Origin: Cytophaga aurantiaca DSM 3654
Lineage (GTDB): Bacteria > Bacteroidota > Bacteroidia > Cytophagales > Cytophagaceae
Direction: 5' to 3'
NCBI RefSeq assembly: GCF_000379725.1
Contig: NZ_KB903632.1
Coordinates: forward strand, 62,001 to 126,000
DNA: 64,000 nt
Position 1 is the stretch's first letter. Every line of letters starts with the position of its first letter. Positions 54,158-63,534 of the stretch are shown here, piece by piece. A program made the translations under genes and the position numbers. Under the pieces are notes generated by a model. That model was not told the DNA's origin, searched no databases, and was given only the letters and a program-made list of their open reading frames with translations.

Positions 54158-54700
54158 ATGAAACACTTTTTTATCCTTATATGTATTTTTATTGGAACAA
54201 CATCTTTTCAAACAAGGAATCAGGATCTTATTGATGAAATCACAAAATCACTTTTAAAAGATTTGAAAAGTTGTGATTCAAAAGGCTTTCAAAACAAATA
54301 CAGTATCACCAATTCTGATTTGAAATGGTATACAAATACTGTAAACTCAGATAGTCTAATCGAACCAAATAAAAAAAATGAATATATAAATGAATTAAAT
54401 TCACTAAAAAAGTCACTGCAAACAAAAGCATTAAAAAGCGAATATGAAAAAATTTGGTTGTCCAATTTGAATACATACCAAATAAATAAAGATAGCATAA
54501 CAATAACTGACTTTTTTTTCATGTTTGGCAATCAAAAGCTAAATCTAGATTGTTTAGTTATGGAAATGAAATTGTTTCATAAAGGATCGTATTATAAAAT
54601 CAAATTAGATCTTGCAAACTTCGACAATAAATGGAAAGTACTTTTCATTTCAGAATTCGAACCATGCGATAAATACTACATTAGCGATTATAGATTTTAA
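54158..54700 (+). CDS. Small exported protein, paralogue 1 of 2
   Basis: 180 residues. Signal peptide HFFILICIFIGTTSFQ. Helical, Lys/Asn/Ser-rich mature part, with SNLNTYQINKDSITITDFFF and a final EFEPCDKYYISD. No family recognised. The next gene is a clear paralogue with the same layout (SLLKDL/LLNDLL, S-D-L-x-WY, S-D-x-CDKY). Function unknown. Confidence 0.75.
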   Translation: MKHFFILICIFIGTTSFQTRNQDLIDEITKSLLKDLKSCDSKGFQNKYSITNSDLKWYTNTVNSDSLIEPNKKNEYINELNSLKKSLQTKALKSEYEKIWLSNLNTYQINKDSITITDFFFMFGNQKLNLDCLVMEMKLFHKGSYYKIKLDLANFDNKWKVLFISEFEPCDKYYISDYRF

Positions 54701-54727
54701 AATTCTGCTACTCTAATAAAAACAATA

Positions 54728-55261
54728 ATGAAAAATATATTTTCACTACTTATTTTAATTATTTTAATTACAACATCATTCACAACCAGCCCAATTTCTC
54801 CAATTGAAAAAAATGGAGAAATTCTGCTAAATGATTTATTAAATAACGATTCAGAATCTTTTAAAAAGAAGTATCAAATTGACAGCAGCGACCTTCAATG
54901 GTACGAGAATAAAATCAATTCAGACACCTTACTTACCGATGAAACAAAACTTGAATACATAGATAATTTCAAAGAATTCAAACTGAAAAATAATAATTCT
55001 CAAGAAATTCGATATACTCGAAAATGGACGTCTTTACTAGAAAAATACAACATCAAGAAAAGTGACATCAAATACATAAAAACATATTACATCCAAACCA
55101 ATCAAAATTTTCATATAAATGGTTTGGGGGTATTCATTAAATTTTTCGCTAACAACTCTTATTATTATGTACAACTAAGCGTTTACGAAATAAATAAAAA
55201 ATGGAAAGGTGCTCTATTATCCAATTCAGACGAATGTGATAAATACTTTGATGGAATTTAA
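54728..55261 (+). CDS. Small exported protein, paralogue 2 of 2
   Basis: 177 residues, signal peptide LLILIILITTSFTTS. Shares with its neighbour the SSDLQWYENKINSDTLL element (SNSDLKWYTNTVNSDSLI in paralogue 1), a SYYYVQLSVYEINKKWKGAL strand region, and the terminal ECDKYFDG. Moderate divergence, so an old duplication. Only 27 bases separate the two genes. Confidence 0.75.
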   Translation: MKNIFSLLILIILITTSFTTSPISPIEKNGEILLNDLLNNDSESFKKKYQIDSSDLQWYENKINSDTLLTDETKLEYIDNFKEFKLKNNNSQEIRYTRKWTSLLEKYNIKKSDIKYIKTYYIQTNQNFHINGLGVFIKFFANNSYYYVQLSVYEINKKWKGALLSNSDECDKYFDGI

Positions 55262-55334
55262 ATTAATATTCGGTATTAATTATTAACGAACCAAAGACAA
55301 TTAAAAAAAATATAAAATCAATCAATACTTTTAA

Positions 55335-56816
55335 ATGAACAAGTCGAACAGCTTTAAAATTTTAGTAGCAATTATACTTTTTTTTGCAATTGTATATTCT
55401 TCCATCTCTCTGGTTAATCACTATTGTTTCAGAACATATGCTTTAGACCTGGGCATGTTCAATCAGGCTATCTATAGCTTTTCACATTTTAAAATGAATT
55501 ATTTCACGCTGGATATATCCGGTGCTGAAATCAACTACTTCGGAGACCACTTCTCTCCGATCACAATATTACTGTCTCCATTCTATTATATATTTGGCTC
55601 CTATACCTTATTGATCATTCAGATCGCTGCTATTTTATTCGGCGGATATGGTATATATAAATACGCTTCATTATCGCATCCCAATTCATACCTGCCCTTA
55701 TTACTGACAGTCCATTTTTTTTCAATCTGGGGAATCTATTCTGCGTTATCTTATGATTTCCATACCAATGTACTTGCTGCAATGTTTATCCCTTGGCTGG
55801 TGTATTTTTATGAAAAAGAAAACAAGAAATATTTTTTGATCGTGTTTGTTCTTATACTCCTTGCAAAAGAGAACATGGCGCTCTGGCTTGCATTCATAGT
55901 AGCAGGATTAGTCTTAAAAAATATTTTAGAAAAAGGAACTTCATTTCCATTCAAAAAAATCCTTTCATTCGAAATTCCTCTGATCTTAATTTCGTTTGTT
56001 TACTTTGTAGTAATTGTCGCTATAGTAATGCCATTAATCAGTCATGGTGAGGGTACAAATCAAATTGCACGATATGGGCATTTAGGCAATTCCTTTTCGG
56101 AAATCATTCTATCTATTTTAAAAAATCCTAAATACATATTCTCGCTGTTTTTTGAAAGCACATCAACAGATCCTATAACTACAGGCATTAAATCAGAATT
56201 GCATTTTATGGTGCTGATTTCAGGTGGCTTTGCATTGCTTTACAGACCCTATTATCTAGTAATGCTTATTCCCATTTATGCGCAAAAACTACTTACAACA
56301 GACTATGGATTTTGGGGTATTAACAATCAGTATTCAATTGAGTTTGTTCCGATACTTACACTTTGCTTATCTGACTTATTGTTAAAAATAAAACCTATTA
56401 AACTTATCTATGCCATAACATTGGCAACGGTATTCTTAACGGCTGCTTATACGATCCAGACCATTCGTACCCGAAAATCTATTTGGTATGAAAATACAAA
56501 TTCTATTTTCTTCGAGAAAAAACACTATCAAACAGAATTTAACAGAAGTGAAATACTGAAAGCATTGCATTCAATTCCTCAGGATGCTTCGGTGTCAGCC
56601 TCTCCGGCCATTACACCACACATTGCATCCAGAGATTCCTTGTATCATTTTCCTGTTGTTAAAAATGCTTCTTACATTGCTTTATTTACAGAACACAGCA
56701 GTGTATATCCTTTAAATCAGGAAGAGTTTATTTCTAAAATTCAGGAATATAAAACAGGTGGAAAATACGATGTGATTTATGACAAAAACTTTCTGCTGAT
56801 TTTAAAAAGGAAATAA
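55335..56816 (+). CDS. DUF2079 integral membrane protein
   Basis: 493 residues, about nine to eleven membrane helices. DUF2079 hallmark near the N-terminus: RTYALDLGMFNQAIYSF and INYFGDHFSPITILL. The C-terminal 120 residues are soluble (LHSIPQDASVSASPAITPHI). The fold is related to membrane glycosyltransferases that use lipid-linked sugars (GT-C type), but no activity is established. Inner membrane. The gene stands alone, convergent with the WG-repeat gene. Confidence 0.88.
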   Translation: MNKSNSFKILVAIILFFAIVYSSISLVNHYCFRTYALDLGMFNQAIYSFSHFKMNYFTLDISGAEINYFGDHFSPITILLSPFYYIFGSYTLLIIQIAAILFGGYGIYKYASLSHPNSYLPLLLTVHFFSIWGIYSALSYDFHTNVLAAMFIPWLVYFYEKENKKYFLIVFVLILLAKENMALWLAFIVAGLVLKNILEKGTSFPFKKILSFEIPLILISFVYFVVIVAIVMPLISHGEGTNQIARYGHLGNSFSEIILSILKNPKYIFSLFFESTSTDPITTGIKSELHFMVLISGGFALLYRPYYLVMLIPIYAQKLLTTDYGFWGINNQYSIEFVPILTLCLSDLLLKIKPIKLIYAITLATVFLTAAYTIQTIRTRKSIWYENTNSIFFEKKHYQTEFNRSEILKALHSIPQDASVSASPAITPHIASRDSLYHFPVVKNASYIALFTEHSSVYPLNQEEFISKIQEYKTGGKYDVIYDKNFLLILKRK

Positions 56817-56859
56817 GAAGCAGAAAAATTTAAGAGGCAATAAATCACTTTATTAATAG

Positions 56860-57720
56860 CTAGTATTTATAATCAATAGTCTCCAATACTACTCCTTTTT
56901 TATCTATGATTTGTCTCAATGGTTTTACCGGATTACCCGACATAACCATTGATCTTCCATTCACAAAATCTTCTGCAGAAAGATAGATTGCCTTAACCAC
57001 AATTTTACCTTGTTTATCCATAAAGCCGTACAAGGTATTTCCCGAAGTAGACTTCCAGTTGATTTTCACAACACCTTCATTGTATGCTTGATCAAGTTGA
57101 TAGATTGATAGTGCAGCAAATAAAAATTTCATCTGCGTATCCATTACTTTATTATTAATAATTGCAAGTCCCTCAGAGAATCTAAATCGAATAAGCTGAA
57201 TATCGTCACACACAAAACGACCTAAAGATGAGGGTTGGCTAGTAATAATTGCACCGCCCGATGTTAAAGGCATATTGCCCATCAATGGATCAATGTGATA
57301 TTCCTTGCCTTTTAAATCTACAACACCGTCTACTTTATCTCCATTGATCGAATAAAAAGCAAAGCCTTCATTCACATCAGAAAGGTTTTTGTACTTCAGT
57401 GGTATTACAATCGTACCCAAGCTATCAATTGCTCCATACAACCCATTAATGCCAACTACTGCGTAGCCTTTATGAAATGCTTTTGCTAGATCAAACTTTA
57501 AAGGTATCGTAATATTGGTTGCTGAAGTGCCAAATCCAAACGATTTTGGACCAACAACTGAATATGCATTGCCTTTGATTTGAACGCGCACGATTCGTTT
57601 TAATGTACTTATATCATTGTTAAGTACTGTAATACACGAATCTTTTACACAAGGCGACTGAGCAAAACCATCAATAAAATAAAACAATGAACAAACGATT
57701 AATACTATTTTCAGTTTCAT
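56860..57720 (-). CDS. Exported WG-repeat protein
   Basis: 286 residues, signal peptide LKIVLIVCSLFYFIDGFAQ. WG (KWG leptospira-type) beta repeats: GYAVVGINGLYGAIDSLGTI, EGFAFYSINGDKVDGVVDLK, EGVVKINWKSTSGNTLYGF followed by MDKQGKIVVKAIY. Each ends in D-x-x-G-x-x-V-x-P/K. Such repeats are widespread secreted modules without known ligands. 23 bases after the TylF-like gene on the same strand, possibly co-transcribed. Confidence 0.85.
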   Translation of the reverse strand: MKLKIVLIVCSLFYFIDGFAQSPCVKDSCITVLNNDISTLKRIVRVQIKGNAYSVVGPKSFGFGTSATNITIPLKFDLAKAFHKGYAVVGINGLYGAIDSLGTIVIPLKYKNLSDVNEGFAFYSINGDKVDGVVDLKGKEYHIDPLMGNMPLTSGGAIITSQPSSLGRFVCDDIQLIRFRFSEGLAIINNKVMDTQMKFLFAALSIYQLDQAYNEGVVKINWKSTSGNTLYGFMDKQGKIVVKAIYLSAEDFVNGRSMVMSGNPVKPLRQIIDKKGVVLETIDYKY

Positions 57721-57743
57721 ATAATTTACTTAGTTATACGTTA

Positions 57744-58499
57744 TCATTTACTATTTTTAATGATCATAACACTGCCCTGCCAATCCAGTACTTCTATTAA
57801 TGATTCCGGGATTGTACCCATAAATTCATCAACCGCTTTTTTAATTCCTTCCCAGTTATGATTGTAATCGTGAATAATAAGAACTCCACCGGGAGCAACC
57901 TTTGGATAAAAATATTTCAATGCTTCAATCGTTGGTAAATAAAGATCTGCATCAATATGCACCAACGAAAATATTTTATCCGTTACTGATTTTGCAGTAG
58001 CAGGAAAATATCCCGGATAAAATGAGACATCTTTTACATTTTTAAATAATTCTTTAACAGTTTCTAGAGATGTATCCGAAAAATTATCTGTTGTATAACG
58101 CTCATCTTTATTTTTTTCAATATCCAGATCCTTTGAATCAAATCCTTCGAACGTATCAAATAAATGCAACCTGCGGGTAGCATCCATGTGGTGCATCATA
58201 AGAGCAGTTTCTCCTTTATAAACTCCCAGCTCTGCAAATGCGCCTTGTATCTTCATTCGTTTCAGTCGTTCTACTTGAAACCACAGATTATAAAAACGTA
58301 CTTTATCTCTGTACGTACGTTCCATTTTTACAAGCTCTTTAGAAATCATTCCTTGCTTAACAGCATGCTCCCACTTGTGTGGCTTACTGATTTTATAAGA
58401 CCAGGAAGTCTCCATTACTTTGAAAGCCAGGAATAAAAAAATCAGTATCAAAACAATACTAATGAGCTGAACAATGGAAATAGATAATAACATAAACAC
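57744..58499 (-). CDS. TylF/macrocin-type O-methyltransferase
   Basis: 251 residues. N-terminal single membrane helix (LISIVLILIFLFLAFKVM). SAM methyltransferase core of the TylF family: FAELGVYKGETALMMHHMDA, LHLFDTFEGFDSKDLD, SLVHIDADLYLPTIEAL, GGVLIIHDYNHNWEGIKKAV. The metal-binding Asp and DYNH set are present. Relatives methylate sugars. A membrane-tethered form acting on lipid-linked or envelope sugars is an inference. Confidence 0.87.
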   Translation of the reverse strand: MFMLLSISIVQLISIVLILIFLFLAFKVMETSWSYKISKPHKWEHAVKQGMISKELVKMERTYRDKVRFYNLWFQVERLKRMKIQGAFAELGVYKGETALMMHHMDATRRLHLFDTFEGFDSKDLDIEKNKDERYTTDNFSDTSLETVKELFKNVKDVSFYPGYFPATAKSVTDKIFSLVHIDADLYLPTIEALKYFYPKVAPGGVLIIHDYNHNWEGIKKAVDEFMGTIPESLIEVLDWQGSVMIIKNSK

Positions 58500-58755
58500 A
58501 GAATTGACCGGAACGAAGATAAATAATTACTTAGTAATTCTATAATACCATCGTATTATTCGTACATTTTCAATTCGTATATCCGTATTCGAAATAGTAA
58601 ATGGTGTTTTATCGTAAACTACCGAAGTAAATACCTACCTTCAATCATCTGACAAATCAACCACGTATAATCCCCCAAGGTTAAAAAACAGATTTGGGTA
58701 ATAAACTATCGGAAACATACAATATTTCTGGCAGTAATTACTTTAAACCTGTATC

Positions 58756-59346
58756 ATGGAAGAGTCTTTTGAATCTTTGATCAATAGCTATATTGAAACA
58801 AATGTAGGTATTGCCGAAAATTTTTTACCTGATGCCCTGGCATCAAAGTTAACATCCAACCTACTGAATTTATATAATGAAAATTTAATGTCTTCTGCAG
58901 GAACCGGTAGTTTCGGAAATGTGGCACACAATAAAAATAATCGTGGCGATTCAATTTATTGGTTGGATAAAAATCACAACAACAAAGATGAAAATGATTT
59001 TTTTGATCACATGGATGCATTCGTTGATTATCTAAACGGGCAGTGCTATACCGGAATTAAAAGCTACGAGTTTCATTACACGTTGTACAAACCCGGCACA
59101 TATTACAAAAGACATCTGGATCAATTTCAAAACAGTGCCAACCGTGCATTTTCAATTATTAGCTACTTAAACCTTGATTGGAAAAAGTCTGATGGCGGAG
59201 AACTTTGCATTCATCATGAAAAAAATGAGCAACGCATATCACCTAGCAATGGCAAAACGGTATTTTTTAAAAGTAATGAATTAGAGCACGAAGTTTTAAC
59301 AACAACTGTCAATAGATTGAGCATAACCGGCTGGTTAAAAACATAA
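58756..59346 (+). CDS. 2-oxoglutarate/Fe(II)-dependent dioxygenase (prolyl hydroxylase-like)
   Basis: 196 residues. Double-stranded beta helix with the iron motif: HLD in KRHLDQFQNSA and the distal His in NELEHEVLTT, plus the 2OG-binding Arg in VNRLSITGW ten residues later. The segment YTLYKPGTYYKRHLD matches SM-20/EGL-9-type protein hydroxylases (CC3-like). Substrate unknown. No close neighbours on the same strand until the small gene at 59443. Confidence 0.9.
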   Translation: MEESFESLINSYIETNVGIAENFLPDALASKLTSNLLNLYNENLMSSAGTGSFGNVAHNKNNRGDSIYWLDKNHNNKDENDFFDHMDAFVDYLNGQCYTGIKSYEFHYTLYKPGTYYKRHLDQFQNSANRAFSIISYLNLDWKKSDGGELCIHHEKNEQRISPSNGKTVFFKSNELEHEVLTTTVNRLSITGWLKT

Positions 59347-59442
59347 CCATACAAATTCAATTTATAGTAAATTAAGCCACTTAACAGATTTGCAGTTTCA
59401 GTCAATTAGTAATATCTTCATACCAAACTTATCACTACAGCT

Positions 59443-59655
59443 ATGAAAAAAATGCATACTTTATTAAAAGAGATCAACATACTCACGTTGAAAATTGAAC
59501 GCGATTACCCCGAATTATACGAGCATTTAGATGAAAATCCAATAACGATACCAAATATTCCTCACCCTCATTTGGATACTCAAATTTTTTCAGAGTATCT
59601 CGAGTCTTTAAAAACACTTTTAGAAAATCATTTAGCTTCTCACATCAAAAAGTAA
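59443..59655 (+). CDS. Small conserved-looking helical protein
   Basis: 70 residues, no signal. Pattern LLKEINILTLKIERDYPELY then EHLDENPITIPNIPHPHLD and a C-terminal helix ESLKTLLENHLASHIKK. The D-E-N-P-I-T-I-P element looks like a short conserved motif, and I believe similar 70-residue proteins exist in other Cytophagales. Function unknown. Confidence 0.65.
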   Translation: MKKMHTLLKEINILTLKIERDYPELYEHLDENPITIPNIPHPHLDTQIFSEYLESLKTLLENHLASHIKK

Positions 59656-59770
59656 CTTAGAGAAAAAATTCCTATACAATTTTCATAGCAATTCATTTCG
59701 AATCAACACTACTACACCCCTATCATGTTTAGCCGCTCAGGTTGCATGATCAAGCTATAATATTTAAAAT

Positions 59771-60847
59771 ATGAGTAATTCCGAAGAAACTTTATTCAAA
59801 ATGGATTCGTTTTTTGAGTTATCAATGGACCTATTATGCATTGCAGGTTTTGATGGTTTTTTCAAAAAAATCAACCCTTCTGTTTCAAGGATTTTAGAAT
59901 ACACAGATGATGAACTTTATTCAAGACCTATTAATGAGTTTGTTCATCCTGACGATCGTCATATTACAAGTATGTATAGAGATAAAATTTATGAGAACAT
60001 TCCTCTTTTAAATTTCGAAAACAGGTATATCACAAAAAGTGGATCTATTGTCTGGTTCACTTGGACTTCCATGCCATCGATAGAAGACAGACTGGTATAT
60101 GCAATTGCAAAAAATATTACGCACAAAAAAATTGCAGAAGAAGCCAGGAACAAAATGGTTTCAAGTTTGACTGAAGTAAATAATAATTTTAAACAATTAA
60201 CCTATACGATCTCTCACGACTTAAGATCACCGATTAATAATTTACTTACCATTTTTGATTTTATAGATTCAACCAAAATAAATGATATTAAGACACTTGA
60301 ATCTATAGAAATGTTAAGACTTGCCAGCGAGAATTTAAAAACAACAGTCGATAATTATGCAGAAATTTTAAATAACAAAGAAAAATACCAAACGAATTTA
60401 ACAGTCTTAAATCTAAAGCACACCCTGCATGCTGTCCTTACATCTATTCATACATTAATTGTAGATTCAAATACAAAATTTGAAATTAATTTCTCTCAAC
60501 TTGAATCCATTACATTCAATAAGGTTTATTTAGAAAGTATTTTTTTAAATCTCATAACCAATGCAATTAAATATTCAAAGCCCAATTGCAGTCCTATTGT
60601 AAAAATATCATCACGAATACATCAAGGGGTAAGTCAATTGATTATATCCGATAATGGACTAGGCCTTAATCTTTCTGATGTTAAGGATGAAATATTTACG
60701 TTACATACTAAGTTTCATGAGCACGCCGACAGTAGCGGAATTGGGCTATATTTGGTATATAGCCATATTAATAACATGGGTGGTAAGATTGATATTGAAA
60801 GTGAACCTAATAAAGGAACTACATTTATCATTTCATTTAAAAAATAA
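59771..60847 (+). CDS. PAS sensor histidine kinase (cytoplasmic)
   Basis: 358 residues, no membrane helix. PAS domain at about 10-125 (LLCIAGFDGFFKKINPSVSR, VHPDDRHITSMYRDKIYENI). H-box YTISHDLRSPINNLL with His near 149, N-box NLITNAIKYS, G-box SDNGLGLNLS and GIGLYLVYSHINNMGG. No response regulator is adjacent. The downstream porin gene is 35 bases away, so a signalling-transport unit is possible. Confidence 0.9.
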   Translation: MSNSEETLFKMDSFFELSMDLLCIAGFDGFFKKINPSVSRILEYTDDELYSRPINEFVHPDDRHITSMYRDKIYENIPLLNFENRYITKSGSIVWFTWTSMPSIEDRLVYAIAKNITHKKIAEEARNKMVSSLTEVNNNFKQLTYTISHDLRSPINNLLTIFDFIDSTKINDIKTLESIEMLRLASENLKTTVDNYAEILNNKEKYQTNLTVLNLKHTLHAVLTSIHTLIVDSNTKFEINFSQLESITFNKVYLESIFLNLITNAIKYSKPNCSPIVKISSRIHQGVSQLIISDNGLGLNLSDVKDEIFTLHTKFHEHADSSGIGLYLVYSHINNMGGKIDIESEPNKGTTFIISFKK

Positions 60848-60881
60848 TTTATTCCATTCATTCTGATGTCTATTCTGATTA

Positions 60882-61958
60882 ATGAAACAAATTATTTATA
60901 GTATATTTTTCCTGATTTGTTCAAATGCATTTGGACAACAAGACTCTATTAAATCCTCTTTAAAAGTCAGCGGCTATATTGAAGTATATTATGGTTATGA
61001 TTTTGGAAAACCTTCAGATCACAACAGACCACCTTTCATCTATTCATTTAACAGAAGCAATGAAGTAAATCTAAACCTTGGATTTATTAAAGCTTCATTT
61101 GAAAATACATACACCCATGCCAATCTTGCGATCATGGCAGGTACTTATTCAAATGCCAATCTGGTATCCGAGCAAGGAGTGCTGAAAAATATTTATGAAA
61201 CGAATGCTGGAGTTAAAATCCACAAAAATAAAAACATATGGATCGATGCAGGAATATTTGGTTCTCATCTGGGAATAGAAACGGCTGTTGGAAAAGATTC
61301 CTGGAATTTAACCCGAAGTATGGCAGCAGATAATTCTCCTTATTATGAAACCGGTGTTAAAGGCACCTATATAAGTGATAATTCCAAATGGCTTTTATGC
61401 GGTCTGATTCTAAACGGATGGCAACGCATTCAAAGAATTGATGGCAATAATTCCTTAGCAGTGGGCCATCAGATTACTTTTACACCATCAAAAAAATTCA
61501 CCTTAAATAGCAGCTCTTTCATTGGCAATACCAAACCTGATTCTGTAAAACAAATGCGCTATTTTCATAATCTTTATGCAACGTATGAATGGAATTCAAC
61601 ATGTGGATTAATAGCAGGATTTGATATTGGTGCTGAACAAAAAAATAAAGGCAGTACTGCTTATAACATATGGTTTACTCCTTACCTGCAGCTCCGTTAC
61701 AAGCTATCACAAAAAATAATTCTTGCTGCACGGGCAGAATATTATTACGATAAAAATCAAGTGATCATTTCTACCGGTACTATCAACGGATTTCAAACCC
61801 TTGGCTACTCCATCAATACAGATGTACAAATCCATACCTATGCAGTATGGAGAATTGAAGCAAAAGCATTGAATAGCAAAGATGAAATATTTACATTGCA
61901 CAATAAAAGCAGCAGACTGAATTACGCTCTTACAACATCACTAGCTATTGCTTTCTGA
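60882..61958 (+). CDS. bbp2-type outer-membrane beta-barrel porin
   Basis: 358 residues, signal peptide IIYSIFFLICSNAFGQ. Barrel strands with the family opening SGYIEVYYGYDFGKPSDHNR and the repeated aromatic-girdle pattern (NEVNLNLGFIKASFEN, AGIFGSHLGIETAVGKDSWN, GLIAGFDIGAEQKNKG), ending in LTTSLAIAF. This is the putative beta-barrel porin-2 (OmpL-like) family. Substrate unknown. The start codon ATG 60882 follows the PAS kinase by 34 bases. Confidence 0.9.
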   Translation: MKQIIYSIFFLICSNAFGQQDSIKSSLKVSGYIEVYYGYDFGKPSDHNRPPFIYSFNRSNEVNLNLGFIKASFENTYTHANLAIMAGTYSNANLVSEQGVLKNIYETNAGVKIHKNKNIWIDAGIFGSHLGIETAVGKDSWNLTRSMAADNSPYYETGVKGTYISDNSKWLLCGLILNGWQRIQRIDGNNSLAVGHQITFTPSKKFTLNSSSFIGNTKPDSVKQMRYFHNLYATYEWNSTCGLIAGFDIGAEQKNKGSTAYNIWFTPYLQLRYKLSQKIILAARAEYYYDKNQVIISTGTINGFQTLGYSINTDVQIHTYAVWRIEAKALNSKDEIFTLHNKSSRLNYALTTSLAIAF

Positions 61959-61989
61959 TCATACATTCCTTCAGATTTCTCTATATACT

Positions 61990-62709
61990 ATGACACCTAT
62001 TGCAGACCCCATTGGAAGTGCAATCCTGGATTTTCTTTCAACTAAAAATCAGAACGCAATTCTTGTCGAATCGGATCAGACTGAAGACGAAGAAATTCCG
62101 GTACCGTACCTTTTCAGAAACAAAGAAGAACTGCCGGAAAAAGAAGTTTTTGCCTTATCAAAAGCACATGGACGTATACTTGATGTGGGTGCAGGTTCAG
62201 GTGCGCACAGCTTGATACTTCAATCTGCTCAACAAAATGTAGTAGCACTTGACGTTTCAGAAAAATGTTGTGAAGCAATGAAACTGCAAGGAATTACACA
62301 GATTGTCTGTGCAGACTTTTTCACTTTTCAAGACACCGAAAAATTTGACACCATCCTTCTATTGATGAACGGATTCGGCATTGCCGGCACCCTTGACAAT
62401 CTTGAGCCGTTGTTGCAGCAATGTAAATCCTTACTTAAGCCCGGAGGTATTATTATTGGCGAATCTGCAGATATCCTATACCTATTCGAGGAAGAAGACG
62501 GTTCATGTAGTATTGACTTAAATGGGAATTATTATGGCGAAATGAACTACCGAATGAGCTACCAAAACGAAGTGGGCAATTGGTTTCCATGGTTATATAT
62601 CTCAGCTGATTTGCTCATAGACATTGCTGATAAAGCAGGATTTCAGATGAGCGAAATCAAGCACGGTACTGAAGATGATTTCATAATTTTTCTTCAGTTA
62701 AAACAATAA
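61990..62709 (+). CDS. Class I SAM-dependent methyltransferase
   Basis: 239 residues from ATG 61990. The frame extends to 61948, but that start lies inside the porin gene's last codons and is rejected. SAM-binding motif I GRILDVGAGSGAHSLIL, post-I VVALDVSEKC, motif II TILLLMNGFGIAG and GGIIIGESADILYLF. The substrate cannot be inferred. Confidence 0.82.
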   Translation: MTPIADPIGSAILDFLSTKNQNAILVESDQTEDEEIPVPYLFRNKEELPEKEVFALSKAHGRILDVGAGSGAHSLILQSAQQNVVALDVSEKCCEAMKLQGITQIVCADFFTFQDTEKFDTILLLMNGFGIAGTLDNLEPLLQQCKSLLKPGGIIIGESADILYLFEEEDGSCSIDLNGNYYGEMNYRMSYQNEVGNWFPWLYISADLLIDIADKAGFQMSEIKHGTEDDFIIFLQLKQ

Positions 62710-62923
62710 TTTTACACCCTTTAATACAATAAATCAGCTTTAAAATCCATTTAACCTGATTCATAACAATACATATACCTATGCAATAAAAATTAAATAC
62801 TGCTAATTTTATCGTACATTGCATGTATATATCATATAATCCAGAAGTGGCGGCGCAATTCTACCAGTTCAATTATATCCTTATAATTAATCAGACATTT
62901 AGAATCAATCGCGTAAGCACACT

Positions 62924-63379
62924 ATGAGTAAATCACAAGAAACCTGGAACAAAAAAGAAGCAGAGAAGAAAAAAGCAAAAAAGAAGCAAGATAAGGAGCA
63001 GAAGAAAGAAGAGCGTAAGGCCAATGCCAAAGATGGCAGTAGCTTTGAAGATATGTTGGCTTATGTAGATGAATATGGTAACATTACATCAACTCCGCCA
63101 GATCCGCTTAAAAAGATTGTGATAAAAGAAGAAGACATTCAGATCGCAATCCCTAAACTTGCTAATATGGCTCCTGTTGATCCTGTTCGCAAGGGAATTG
63201 TGACATTTTTCAATGATTCTAAAGGATATGGTTTTATTAAAGATACCGATACACAAGAAAGTATCTTTGTACATATTAACGGTTTAGTTGATTCAATTAA
63301 AGAAAATAATAAAGTTTCCTTTGAAGTTGAAATGGGACCAAAAGGACCTAATGCAGTAAATGTAAAACTGGTAAAATAG
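62924..63379 (+). CDS. Cold-shock domain protein with charged N-terminal extension
   Basis: 151 residues. Residues 1-40 are almost all Lys/Glu/Ala (a highly charged helix), followed by a linker and a cold-shock domain at about 88-151: GIVTFFNDSKGYGFIKD (RNP1) and SIFVHINGL (RNP2), closing in GPNAVNVKLVK. Binds single-stranded RNA or DNA. The charged extension is the type found in some Bacteroidota CSD proteins and may add RNA affinity. Ends in a very strong palindromic terminator. Confidence 0.93.
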   Translation: MSKSQETWNKKEAEKKKAKKKQDKEQKKEERKANAKDGSSFEDMLAYVDEYGNITSTPPDPLKKIVIKEEDIQIAIPKLANMAPVDPVRKGIVTFFNDSKGYGFIKDTDTQESIFVHINGLVDSIKENNKVSFEVEMGPKGPNAVNVKLVK

Positions 63380-63403
63380 TTTTAGTTTAACCTAGACGAT
63401 TTT

Positions 63404-63456
63404 AAGTCCCGTCTCGACCCCGATAGCTATCGGGGTCGAGACGGGACTTTTTTTAT
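63404..63456 (+). terminator. Perfect 46-base palindromic terminator
   Basis: Arms 63404-63426 and 63427-63449 are complementary over 23 positions with no separate loop (centre GATAGCTATC), core GTCCCGTCTCGACCCCG, then a run of seven T. Much more GC-rich than its surroundings. Confidence 0.9.
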
Positions 63457-63534
63457 GAAATCATTACATTTCCAGAAAAACAACGAATAATCCAACTTAT
63501 TTATATTATATTTATACTTCTAAAATATAATATA

